NCBI GenBank assembly: GCA_050084515.1
Contig: CM114271.1
Coordinates: forward strand, 45,322,001-45,386,000
DNA from: Blasia pusilla
Taxonomy: Eukaryota; Marchantiophyta; Marchantiopsida; Blasiales
Direction: 5' to 3'
DNA: 64,000 nt
The translations under genes and the position numbers were made by a program. Positions 48,801 through 59,700 of this stretch are shown here, piece after piece. Position 1 is the first letter of the stretch; the number at the start of each line of letters is the position of its first letter. Below the pieces are notes generated by a model. It did no database searches, was not told the origin of the DNA, and worked only from the letters and a program-made list of their open reading frames with translations.

Positions 48801-51200
48801 TTCTTACCGTATTCTACGAAAGAAAAACACACAATATCTACGATCCGTCGCTGAGATAAGCATGGTTAGCCACACGTAATCCACCAACGCATGTTAGATC
48901 ACGTGGCGAAAGACACCCCCGATCTAAGGCTAGCTAGTGGGCTTCCTCTTGCTACCCAGATTTAGGAATTATCCCTCGTGGTGAGAACTCGAGTGTGACT
49001 CACCGGCGACTGGGTCCGATGTGCGCACGCAGGGACCGATCATCTGTGGGGAAGGCCCCGGTCAAGCTGTACAGCGCGGAGGGTGCAGGATTCAGGACGC
49101 GACCGGCGGGTGCCGGTAGTGGACGACTAGTTCCGGGTACTGTACAGTACCGTACTACGAAAACCGGTTTCAATAAAAACGCTCATGGAAAACCCATCAG
49201 AGATACAAACGCCCTGAAAAGAAAGAAAGGGGGGCCTTCCCCCTGAAGAAGGAAAAATGTTTTTGGGGCGGTGGCCCTAGGGTGATTACCGACTAAGCGA
49301 AGGTGCTAAAATCACAGGAGGTGTGATACGGCAAAAGTAAGGGTCCCGCTGTGTAGGTGGGGAAACGGGTTGTCACTTGTTAGTACGGCGTGTAGAGGAC
49401 ATAAATGACGGTCAGGTGGAAACAGCTGACTAGGTGCAAATCGGCGAAGAGCTTGAATTGAAATTGGCGGGGCGGGGCGGGGCGGGGCGGGTAAGCCGCG
49501 GGGGCTGAGGGACATGGGAACGAGCAGCTCGCATGATGTGGTGGCAGGCAGGCAACCTGGACGTGTGTCGCATGCGCCAGTCCGTGCGCGTTTGTCCGAG
49601 AGTCCGTCGAAATGAGCGTGGAGAGGATGGAGGATGGAAGGGCTGGGGACTTTGTAACCCCTTCGCCTTCGTGGTCCGGATCCATTTGCTCTCGAATTTG
49701 GGATTCCCCTAATAGTCCGGGGAGTTTTTCCACGAGAACCAGTACAGAACCGGTGTTCCAGAGCCCGGACCGGTAAATTTAGATTTCCATCCGGCAATTC
49801 CCCCTAAACCTGCCAGTTTTTCCCCGACGAGTTTGGATTGAATCGGAAAATTTTGATTTTAGCCGGTTACGATTACTCGTAACCCCGGGTCTCCCCATTC
49901 ATTGATTTCCCTTCCTTGCTTGGCCCTCACGTTTGTCTTTTTGTTCGCGACTTTCCATGCGGAGCTATAAGTCCTCGGCGCCTGCCATTTTCCCAGTGCA
50001 CTGCACCGCACTGCTAACCGGCTCCTGCCATCCATCCTCGGGGACGGGCCTTGGTTGGGGGCACGAAGTGCAGCAGTAGCACAAGACGCTGCAATTCTCG
50101 TCTGCATCGCGTCCACCTCATCATTGCACTCCTATTCCGCTCCTACATTCGCGTCTGCATCTCCTGTGCCGTCTCAGCGATCCCTTGCCTTGGATGCTCT
50201 ACTTTCACCTTCACCTTCTCCCGTGCCTTGTTCTGGCTGAACGCATTCGCGTCTCTTTTGGGTGTAATGCGGCAGGCCTCAACATTCCCCGCTCTATTGG
50301 AATTACTACATGCACAGGGCGCCGGCTATTTTACCATCGTGTCCGACCCCTTCGCGCTGCGTCGCTGATTTGTCCGCACTAGAAGGTGCTCTGGCGCAGG
50401 AAAGTGAACCGTGATCGTGTGAGTCGTGGAGCCTCACAAGTCGAGACTTGAAGCTACATTTGGAGTGTGTATTGGATGCGGATTTGCATCCGAAGGTGGT
50501 TTAGGCTTGGATTTACAGTCGTGAGTCTTGCGGCCATACTGTTGTTTGCATCGTGTTTGTGACCGGCAACGTCACAGTCGCAGGTCGGAAACGTGTGGCT
50601 CGGAGGGAGCTTGTGGCAAAAATTACTGCCGAATTGAGGCTTGAATTTTGCAAATACGCCTGCGCCCTTTCGTCTGTTGCCGAATGTACCACTGGGGAAG
50701 AACATCTCGTAGGTCTGGAGCGGCGAGGATTAGCCAGACATGGAGGTCATCAGTCGGCTGGGACATTCTTCCATCACTGCACAGTGAGCGCGTGACCCTT
50801 CTTTAAGGAAAGGAGAGGAACCAGATTCAACGCTGTGATCTCCGAGAACGAGATCGCTTTCGAGCGTTCGAAAGGAGAATCGTGGGGACGGTGAGGACCG
50901 GGGATCAGTAGGTCTCTCTTAATGTAGTGCTCAACGCATCCCAGGACAGCACGCCTGTCAACACCGTCGATAAATCAAGACAGGCCTGCAGTGAGACCGT
51001 GAAAGTCCCGGATAGACTAGATCCCCCACCGAAAGGAAGAGAAGTGAGGCGACTTTGTCTACTTCGGGACCTGATGGTCTCCAGAATGGAAGTGGCGCGA
51101 GGGACATGAGAGATCACTCATTCAAGTGGGTTACGCGTGGAGAGCAGTATAGTTGACTTACCAGTACTCTACTCATTCGTCGAAGCAATAGGGTGGGAAG
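42898..51200. other. Intergenic mosaic of GC-rich and AT-rich blocks
   Basis: Composition alternates sharply: GC-rich at about 43.02-43.43, AT-rich at 43.43-43.90, GC-rich at 43.90-46.42, AT-rich at 46.42-48.93, GC-rich from 48.93 kb onward. Frames up to about 160 codons in the GC-rich parts (for example 49312-49797 minus, 45916-46311 plus) overlap in conflicting frames and show no motif. The last 1-2 kb before 51.2 kb presumably contains the promoter and 5' UTR of the downstream gene; a TATAAG near 49.97 kb is followed by CT-rich DNA, but I cannot assign it. A G-rich tract at 49466-49491 is listed separately. Confidence 0.4.
49466..49491 (+). repeat. (GGGGC)n tract, G-quadruplex potential
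   Basis: Five runs of G are separated by single C residues (GGCGGGGCGGGG and so on). Four or more runs of at least four G with 1-nt loops satisfy the usual G-quadruplex pattern on the plus strand. It lies about 1.7 kb upstream of the first coding exon of the O-fucosyltransferase-like gene. Any regulatory role is speculative. Confidence 0.8.
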
Positions 51201-54200
51201 ATGCAACCCTCTCTGGTTACTCCGGTGGAGAGACCCCTTCGAAGAGTGAGCTCCGTCCGTTCGGCTTTGGAAGCGCAATCCGCTAACAATGACTGTTTCT
51301 GCGCCCAAACGGATAGAGGCGACAACAAATCTGAGAAAGCTGGCTCGTACATGCCTGGTCTACTTCCTCAATCTGGCCGGGGTTTAGAGATGGGATCCAT
51401 AAGTGAGTCGGATCATGGCAGCGAATCTATCGGTTTCGGTCACAGAAGGACTCTTTCTGGAGAACTGGGAGTGAGGAAGAACAGAAATTTAGTGTCGTAC
51501 TTCCTGGGAGCCATTTTATCGTTGTTCCTACTGGTTCAGATCGTGACAGGAGGCTTAGGTCTCCTCTCAAGCCCGATCACGGTATGCTATCGACACCACC
51601 TTGGCTTCCGCTTCCGAATTTTTATTTCTTATTCCATCATTCCTTTCGAGTCTCCTGTGTGACGAGCCCATCCCTGAGCGCGTGATGGATTGATTGGTGT
51701 TAATGATCGAGTTATGGTAGTCTATTGTCTTCGATTACTTTCTGGACCTCAAATGGAAGCCCGAACTTAATGAACAACTGGTAGTAGTTTAGCAGTTTGC
51801 TGTACGTATCCACGCAACTCTATGCTGTTGTAGAGTAGGTGGGCATGCTACCCTTCCCAACAAGAGTTACAGTGTCCAACCACGAGGGAGTCCGTCTGAA
51901 TGCGTCTGCAGTTGTCCGGAGTGAAACAGGTCCAAGCGGCGTTTCTTGTGGAGAAGCATAGCCAAGTCATGGAAGGGCGAATGGACGTGGGGGTTGATCA
52001 CTGGAAGCCATTGGCAAGACCCTTGCAAAGAATTGCTAATAGTGAACCTTGGCATCTGCTGTCCAACAAGCTGCAAGAGAGTCAACAGTCATTCAGGGAA
52101 GGACAAACTCCCCTGGAAGAGATGGTGCACGAACTTCCATCAACGAGTTACAAGCGACCAGCCGAGATAAGGTTAGAGAGTAAAAGTGCTGCAGATAGTG
52201 TCGATTCAAAGGTGGCTCCGCTAGAGCGAGAAGAATCGACTGAAATACTCAAGTCTGATGCCAAGGACCAGGTATTTATGGTCGGAACGCATTGCTGTTT
52301 TGTTTCCTAGCGTTACAGAGCAGGAAATAAAGGTGTTGTCATCACTCAGCTGGGTCAATCTCAAAGTGGTGCCATTGCATTTCTGCTCATCGACTGGATC
52401 AGCTACCGTAGTCGTAGGTTCGAATTCCATCCAGTCATGAAGCACGAAACTTACCCTGCAAGAGCGTTGTCATGACTGAGTTTTTCGTAACCATGTACTC
52501 TCTCCAGTTCAAATTGAATTTTGTTTCTGAATTTGTGATTGATCTCGCGGTGGTCGCTGATCACAGGAGTCTTGGTTTCTTCAGCCTACTTATAAATTCG
52601 AGCAATGCATGAAGGAAGACAGCAATCACCGAAGTAATTAATCTCTCTCTCTCTCTGTGTACCTTCTGCACTTCTTCCTGTCCTCTCTCTGCACCGATCC
52701 CAGTCTCTAGCACCGCTACCAGGTTCGGGGTGTATGGTCACAAGGCTACGACTTCTTCCTGTCCTCTCTCTGCACCAATCCCAGTCTCTAGCACCGCTAC
52801 CAGGTTCGGGGTGTATGGTCACAAGGCTACGACAGGCGCTAGTTGAAGGGTTCTCTCCCTCTCTCTCTAGCACGGTCCAACCAGGGCGCGGGGTCTATGG
52901 TCGCAAGGTTTACGATGGGCACTGCTTATTGAGCAGAGTCTCTCTCTCCCTCCCTCTCTCCTTACGACAGGCACTACTTAATGAGTAGAGTCTCTCGCTC
53001 TCTCCTACACCCATCCCAGTCCATAGCACCTTCCAACCATGGCGCGGGGCCTATGGTCGCAAGGCTACTACTGGCACTACTGAATGAGTAGTTCCTCCCT
53101 TTGAGTGTCTCGTATTTTTCGTGTTTATGCGTGTATTTTTGCTTCTTAGAACATGCAATTATCGGAATTGCGAGTCCAAAAGGGGCACAATCGAGCGCTT
53201 TGTTCGTACATTCCTTCTCTCTGGACATCGTCCAATTACTGGAATTTCAAGCTCTAGCGTCCTCGTGGACATTTAATCATTTCGTCCGTGTATCCAGTCT
53301 CTCTCTTCTCACTGCCCACCGTGCAACTAGGGCACGGAGTCTGGTTGCAAGGGTAATATGCACGTCTCAACGACTCGTCTTGTCTCTCTTCACGAGCCTC
53401 GTCCGTGCAACCATGGCACGGCGCTGTGCCTCTCTTCATTAGCACTGACGTCTCCTGGCCATGGAAGGCGGACCCTGACCTAGGTTAGTGAGTTTTCTAC
53501 AGAGGGAGGGTATGGGTGACCCGTGCCCGAGACACCGACATTACCTACCATGTGTGAAATCGGGTGGAGGTCTGGGGTTGATTCTTGGGAATATCGATGA
53601 TCTTCCAGGAAAAAAATGCAGTAGTAGAAGCTCGAAAGGTGGTCGTGAGAGGCGCCTGACGGATGCGATGGGAAGGAGCAGACATGGAGGGGTCCCACAT
53701 GCCACGAGACTTTCCATGAACTTAAATGTGAAGGCCATCCATCTCTCTGCGCTAATCTCTGTTCGCGCGAGCGCGGACGTCAGGAATTCCCAAGCTTGCT
53801 TACGGCTAATGTGTTCTCTTCCTTTACTTTCTCATGAGTTGACGTGAGACTTAGCTTGTCCTGTCCCGCATTGTCCTCCTCCGTCTACGGATTGCGATTA
53901 CCATGGACGGCGCTGGAATCTTGTTCTGCAGAAATTGGGTAACACGTTTCTCTTTCCGACCGCACCGCAACCCTGGCTGCCGTACTCACTGCATCCGCTC
54001 TGTGGGTGCGAAGATTTGGCAGCGATCACCATCACCGATGAAAGACTACATCCCTGGAACCATCGAAACCTTGTAAAGTCCCGATGTCATTAGTAATAAA
54101 CTCATCCTCCACTCGCTACATCTGCCCCCCTCCACTCGCTTTTACTCGTTAATAACCTCGCCATCTTTACCTACTCCTCGATTTATGCTGGAATGCTCTG

Positions 54201-55409
54201 ACATGATCATCCTGCTGATGTGATATTTCAGGACCCTCAAAGGCTACTGATGGTTACCTGTTGAACTTCGCAAATGGAGGACTCAACCAGATGCGCACTG
54301 CTGTCCGTTTCTAACCTTACTTTGTGATATATAATAGGTTTGTATAAGGCTTCAGAAGGCGCACGCTGCTTTTAGAGCTGCTGAAAAGGTGTTGCGTAAA
54401 CCTAAGTGGGGCCACCGTGCTTCTTTTGGAGCGTGACATTAATCATTCGGGAGAATCTTCCTTCGAGTAGCACTGACGGTGTCCTTGTTGGATGTCGTAC
54501 AGATAGTGGATATGGTGGCAGTTGCTCGGGTCATGAATGCAACGTTGGTGATTCCCGAGCTCGACCACACTTCGTACTGGGCAGATCCAAGGTATGTATC
54601 GACTCAAGCTGGGTTCGTGTGTATGATAGGTATTCTGTACCCATCGACATGGCGACAATCGCAACTTCTACACCTACTAAACCCTCTTTTCTGTGTTGTC
54701 GTTGCCAGTGCATTCGGGGACGTATTCGATGTCGACCACTTTATCAGCGCACTCAAGGATGATGCCACAATTGTCACGAAACTTCCGGACGAAATGAAAA
54801 ATATCGCTGTTTATGAAATGGCACCGCGCTCTTGGTCAGAGGTAATCTATTGAGTCGATTGACGGGATGTGCAATTCAAGGTGATGGTTTGTTGTGTTCC
54901 CGTGAAATCTGACTGCAGATTTCCAGTAACTTGTTTGGACTCATGTCGCGTCTCTTTCGGATCAGCACTTTATCGATTTCATGACACCGCTGCGTTTCTT
55001 GACCCGTGAACAGACTACCTATTATGAGGAAGAAATTGCACCTCTATTGAGGAAGCACAAAGTCGTCAAGTTTATCCTCACAGATTCCCGTCTAGCCAAC
55101 AACCGAATCCCAGATGAGATCCAGCGTCTGCGCTGTAAAGCCAACTACCAAGCGCTGAAGTTTGAGCCCTCGATTGAAGAACTGGGTAACAAGATCATCA
55201 ACAGATTGCGAGCCAAGGGGCCGTACATTACTTTGCACTTGAGGTAATACTCATCGGCACACTCAAGAAACGATTGAGGAAATTTGCTCCCACCATTGGA
55301 GAGCTTTTGATATTATGTTAACATTCCTCGTTTCTTCTTCATCCCCATACCTTCACGAGTCTGGTTCGGTCCTGGATTTTAATACGTTGCTTCCTTCGAA
55401 GCCGAACAA

Positions 55410-55443
<34 letters not shown>

Positions 55444-56738
55444 ACCGTCCAACCAGGGCGCGGGGTCTATGGTCGCAAGGCTACGACAGGCACTACTCAA
55501 TGAGTACAGTCTCTCTCTCTTGAAGCTACCAAACTTCAGCCAAACCAATGATGGTCCGTGGCGGTCTTCTGCAGGTTTGAGAAGGATATGCTGGCATTCT
55601 CAGGGTGCACATTCGGACTTTCAGAAGAAGAGGCAGAAGAACTGAAGCTGATCCGTTATAATGTGACCCGATGGAAGGAGAAAGAAATCGACCCAATTGC
55701 CCGAAGGCTTTCCGGTGGCTGCCCACTGACACCACATGAAATCGGATTCATGCTGAGGGCCATGGGATACCCACGGAAAACTATGATTTACGTCGCTGCC
55801 GGGCAGATATACGGCGGGGAAGAAAGAATGAAGACTTTCACAAGCTTGTTCCCTAACGTGGTCACCAAAGAAACAATTGCAACGGCGGAGGAACTGGCTC
55901 CGTTCGTCAAATATCAAAATAGACTCGCAGCCATCGACTACATGGTTGCGGTTGAAGCTGATGTGTTCGTCCCGTCCTACGATGGGAATATGGCCAGAGC
56001 GGTTCAAGGTCATCGACGATTCCAGGGGCACAAAACTACTCTAATTCCTGACAGGTGAGAAATCGTGGTATTCCACTGCAGACTTTCTGTCCCGTACCCC
56101 GAGGTCCTGTCGTTCCATGATCTCGCGTTGCCCTCTTGGCTATCGTGAACGACACAAACCACGTCGGCCATGGAAAAATGTGCCATCCGCGTAGGATGGG
56201 TCACTCAGAAGTCCATCTGGGTGAGATTGCTCTTGAGGACCTCTTCATACGCTGGGGCCAAAGAATTACGAGTTTCGGTAGAGAACTTGCTTGCTTGCTT
56301 GCTTGCTGAGATACGTCTTTCTCAGCGTTGTGTTTGTGAGGGCTGATGTGCGTGTGGCTTCCATGCAGAGTGGGGTTGGTGAAGCTCTTTGACTCGTATC
56401 ATCAATCGGAGATCGATTGGAGTACGCTACAGAAACAGGTGGTGAAAACACACCGGAATCGACAGGGAGCTCCACACTACAGGAAAGTCCTATCCCCATC
56501 TCGAGCCAAACTGGAAGAGAACTTTTATGCCAACCCTTTGCCAGGATGCATATGTGAGACTGACTCTACATCACAGACGCAACAGTCAACAGACGGACGG
56601 AAATCAATGCCTAGAGTTGATGGCCACTATTATTTATCGATTGTTTCCTCGATAGATCCTTCTCCTTCTAGATTCACCCCAATTGTGTATAGCAGTCAGA
56701 TTCCTGCTCCTAATAACCTCAGTGCGACTTGTGCGTGA
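51201..56738 (+). CDS. GDP-fucose O-fucosyltransferase-like protein (PF10250 type), type II membrane protein
   Basis: Exons with matching GT-AG phases: 51201-51581, 51912-52271, [gap], 54232-54302, 54503-54591, 54709-54841, 55014-55243, 55575-56054, 56369-56738 (TGA). Exon 1 encodes a cytosolic N terminus and one membrane anchor (NLVSYFLGAILSLFLLVQIV, about residues 98-117), as expected for a Golgi type II glycosyltransferase; exon 2 would be the stem. The catalytic region then shows GYLLNFANGGLNQMRTA, VARVMNATLVIPELDHTSYW, FDVDHFISALKDD, SWSE-TTYYEEEIAPLL, TDSRLANN, HLRFEKDMLAFSGC, DGNMARAVQGHRRFQGH and the C-terminal ENFYANPLPGCIC. HLRFE and the DGN...GHRR block are hallmark substrate-site motifs. 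The exon or exons holding the usual W...P...C segment between 52272 and 54231 are not resolved; 53932-54072 is a candidate but joins 54232 out of phase. Members glycosylate proteins or pectin/mannan; the exact substrate here cannot be told. No premature stop was seen in the identified exons. Confidence 0.88.
52644..53095 (+). repeat. Array of CT-flanked short repeats in an O-fucosyltransferase intron
   Basis: At least four related units lie in the long intronic stretch after exon 2. Each has a core of CAACCA(G/T)GGCGCGGGG(T/C)CTATGG-type sequence followed by TCGCAAGGCTACGAC and is bordered by (CT)n. Two units (from 52671 and 52752) form an almost perfect 81-bp tandem duplication. Units near 52.88 and 53.03 kb are more diverged, and weaker traces continue to about 53.43 kb. 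The 3' part often has a small palindrome, CTACT(C/G)AATGAGTAG. Copy number and CT borders suggest a small interspersed element or minisatellite. Confidence 0.8.
55409..55525 (+). repeat. Another copy of the CT-flanked repeat, in the intron before the 480-bp exon
   Basis: A (TC)n run at about 55411-55441 is followed by ACACCGTCCAACCAGGGCGC, the GTCTATGGTCGCAAGGCTACG core, the CACTACTCAATGAGTA palindrome and a second CT run. It is the cleanest unit and the best guide to the consensus. Its presence in a second intron of the same gene, away from the array, indicates dispersal rather than only tandem growth. Confidence 0.85.
56287..56306 (+). repeat. (TTGC)5 microsatellite
   Basis: Five perfect TTGC units lie in the last intron of the O-fucosyltransferase-like gene, about 60 bp before the final exon's acceptor. 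Confidence 0.9.
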
Positions 56739-59700
56739 AACGATCCCGCAAGCTTCCATTCTTTGTCAAATTACCTTAATCATTTAGTTGACAGGTGCTG
56801 TAAAGTCTGCCAGGCACACAGCGAGCCAAACCAGGCTTTACGCTACTGCCTGCGGAAAGCAATTTTCACCCGTCGTTGCTTCCCTCCCTTTCAGAGATAT
56901 TCATCCCCCCACTCCCTCCGGTAGTGCTGGGTTCAGTACTTCATCGTCATATGGTCCTCACTTTTGTTGAGGTCTGCAGGAGCCCATCCTCGTCAGTGCG
57001 AACTCTACACCCCAGGGAATATGTACATTTCGGCTCTCATTGGACTCGAGGCATGCAGTCCATTCCATCGACGTTTCTAGCCCTCCAAGTGGGCTTCAAC
57101 TTCTCTTCATGTCCACCGACGACTGCTTGGTTTCGGTGGGGAGGAGCAATACAGAAAATCCCAATAACGACGACATACGTCTGACTATTTACATGCGACA
57201 TACGTCCGATCCGACTCCATACAATCGGATTGAAAAGGTCACCATGGTTTCAGTTTGCTTTCTTAGAGTAGTGGTTCGCTTCGGATGATTAATCCACGCC
57301 GTCGTTGGCAGAAAGAAAGAAAGAAAACGCTCTGACAATATTTATTAGGTTTCACTCTACGAGTAAACTCTGCCGGCCAGCAAATCGCCAATTAGGAGTA
57401 GAGAAAACTGCCGAGCTGAGCTCCATGGGCCTCCTCCATGGAAATTGGCCTCGCGGAATACTGAGGCCGTTGGAATTTAGAATATTACTTGCTCGCGGAG
57501 CTGGATATAGAATGTCCAGCCACTAATAAACGTTCCCCGCGGGTTCATTCATCGCTACAACCTACTGGGGAACAACTTTGTATCAGCATTTGTCAGCATC
57601 ACTGGAAGGTTAGGCTGCAAGCCCCGCCTGAGCCTTGGCCAAATAAAGAAAGGGCGGTCAAGAAAGTTCGGAAAATTTCGAGAAAGATGGAAATAAAAGC
57701 GCGTCCATGACGATTTCCTGTCTTAGTTCACTGACGCTTTAGTTCATTGCCCGAGCGAATGTACGCCTCGCCCGAATTCATCTGAGTGCCCAATGGTAGC
57801 CACGGTGTTTGAATTTCGCCTCTCCTCACAGATCCATGGAGTTTCTGCAGTTATTGTGGATGGATTGATCAATCGACTGACCAGATCATGATAGGAGCAT
57901 CCGTGCCAAAAGCAGCAAGTATCGCTGCAGCAAAATAGCTGCCAAACTTTCACTCAGAAGTTCTTCTTCCTGTCTCAAGCTGAATCGGAAGTGGATTGCA
58001 ACGGCCCTTTCAAAGCCCAGATAAGGCTGGTTTTTTGGTGTCTCATGCTCGGAGATCGCCCCTCCCTATCAATCTGTAACCTCCGAGAGCGAGCAGTAAA
58101 CGAACTTTCACACCTCAGCTTGAAAATCAATCGCTGCCAGAGAAGATCACAAGCAGCGGAAAGCTCCGTGACAACGAAACCTCAAAACCTGAGGCCAGGC
58201 GAAAAGGGCGCAGAGATCACCGACAGATTGCGGTTCAGACTAGTAGTTCGGGCCGCAGCAGTAGGAAACAGCACATACGCTTGGCGGAAGATCTAGCACC
58301 ATGGCTGGGCTGGGCGGGCTGCTACAAGATAGTTGGGTCAGCTGGTTCTTTCTGCCATGTCAGTGGCACAGTGCCTAAAGCTGGGAGACGAGATTGGAGA
58401 CGAACCATTGAAATGGAGTCCGACATGGCGCTTGCTTGCACGTGATAAACGCTCTCGTAACCGCGTCCTCCTTCGCGACTCCTCCGACAGTGTGACCTGA
58501 TTCCGTCCATACACTACGGGCCTACGGAAGGCGGTGAGCATAGGGGTCTCAATTACCCTCTCACTGTGAATGATCCAGGGAGGATAACCGATTTCGTCGA
58601 CGCATGGCATTTGAACAAGTGCGCGTTTAACAATTATAAGCCTTCCGTATTAATTTGTATGTTTTTTTTCTAAAAGGTAAATAGATCAAGCCCGTGAGAC
58701 TAAAAACACATTACAAATCACCTTGAAAAATATCTAACTTTCTCCTAACTAAAACCTAAAACATTTGAAAATGAAAAAATTCTATTCCCCGTTTTAGAAA
58801 CTTTGATGGATTTTCCATCAAAATTTTTATTAAAATTTAATATTTCCCTTCTAAACAAGATTCAGGTACGTCAACCTGAACGTTAAGAACAACGGGGTAC
58901 GTAGGACGCACCCGTGCGACTTCCTGAACGTAACGCACTTTTGACACCCCCCATGACGATCGTCCAGACATCGGGTAGTTTGATACGATGCGGTAGGTTG
59001 CAGGTCGGGCAGGCGGGCGGGTCCACCGAAAATATCTTTGTCAATCTCTGGTACACAGCTACAAACTCAAGGGCGGAAACGACGGAGGCCGATCCTCGCC
59101 AAGGACCTATTGCGACTCTTGAAGGCTCAGCGTCCCATGGGAGACAGCGCTCGCTCCTTCCATTCCAGGACGAGCGCCCTCCGCGTCTCATATAAATGAC
59201 TGCGCTATGATTGTTCGACTGATGATCCAGACAGCCGAGAATCGGAAGCTTATTCGAGCGACCGTGTGTCAGTTCGTCGCTCCCCCACATGGCACGTGCG
59301 TATTGTAGTCTGTGCGGTGTCGGCGACATTTCATTTCGGGTGAACTTACTGAGCCTTGAATTACATAGACGAAGGAGTATCCATTGACCGCACGAGTTGA
59401 CATTCTCTGAGGGAATTGTGAGTCTCTATTACTACGTTCTTATTGAGGTTCATCATTTAACTTACACTACGACTCGATAGTTCCTCTCGACCGGTGTTCA
59501 TTTGTTCTTCGGTGGGTTGTGACTTCTTCGTCGTCTGCGTTTAGTTGGCTACGGTTAAGGACGGGTTCTGTCCAGTGTCAGGCAACAATAATGTTGCCCC
59601 CTCCCCCCCCCCCCCCCCTTCCCTCGCCCTCGCCACCTTTACTTTATATCTCGTGGGCGTGAATACGCGGATACGAAGCTTGAGCTCGGCCACGACTCGC

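Noticed and set aside
49312-49797. 161-codon minus-strand frame rich in Pro, Arg and Ser
   Set aside because: Composition follows the local GC-rich repeats, a second frame of similar length overlaps it, and it shows no domain.
52393-52438. Possible tRNA 3' half: GGTTCGAATTCC box-B-like element inside GACTGGAT...ATCCAGTC
   Set aside because: The T-stem pairs poorly (a mismatch and two wobble pairs), no D-arm or anticodon arm fits upstream, and it lies in an intron of the O-fucosyltransferase-like gene.
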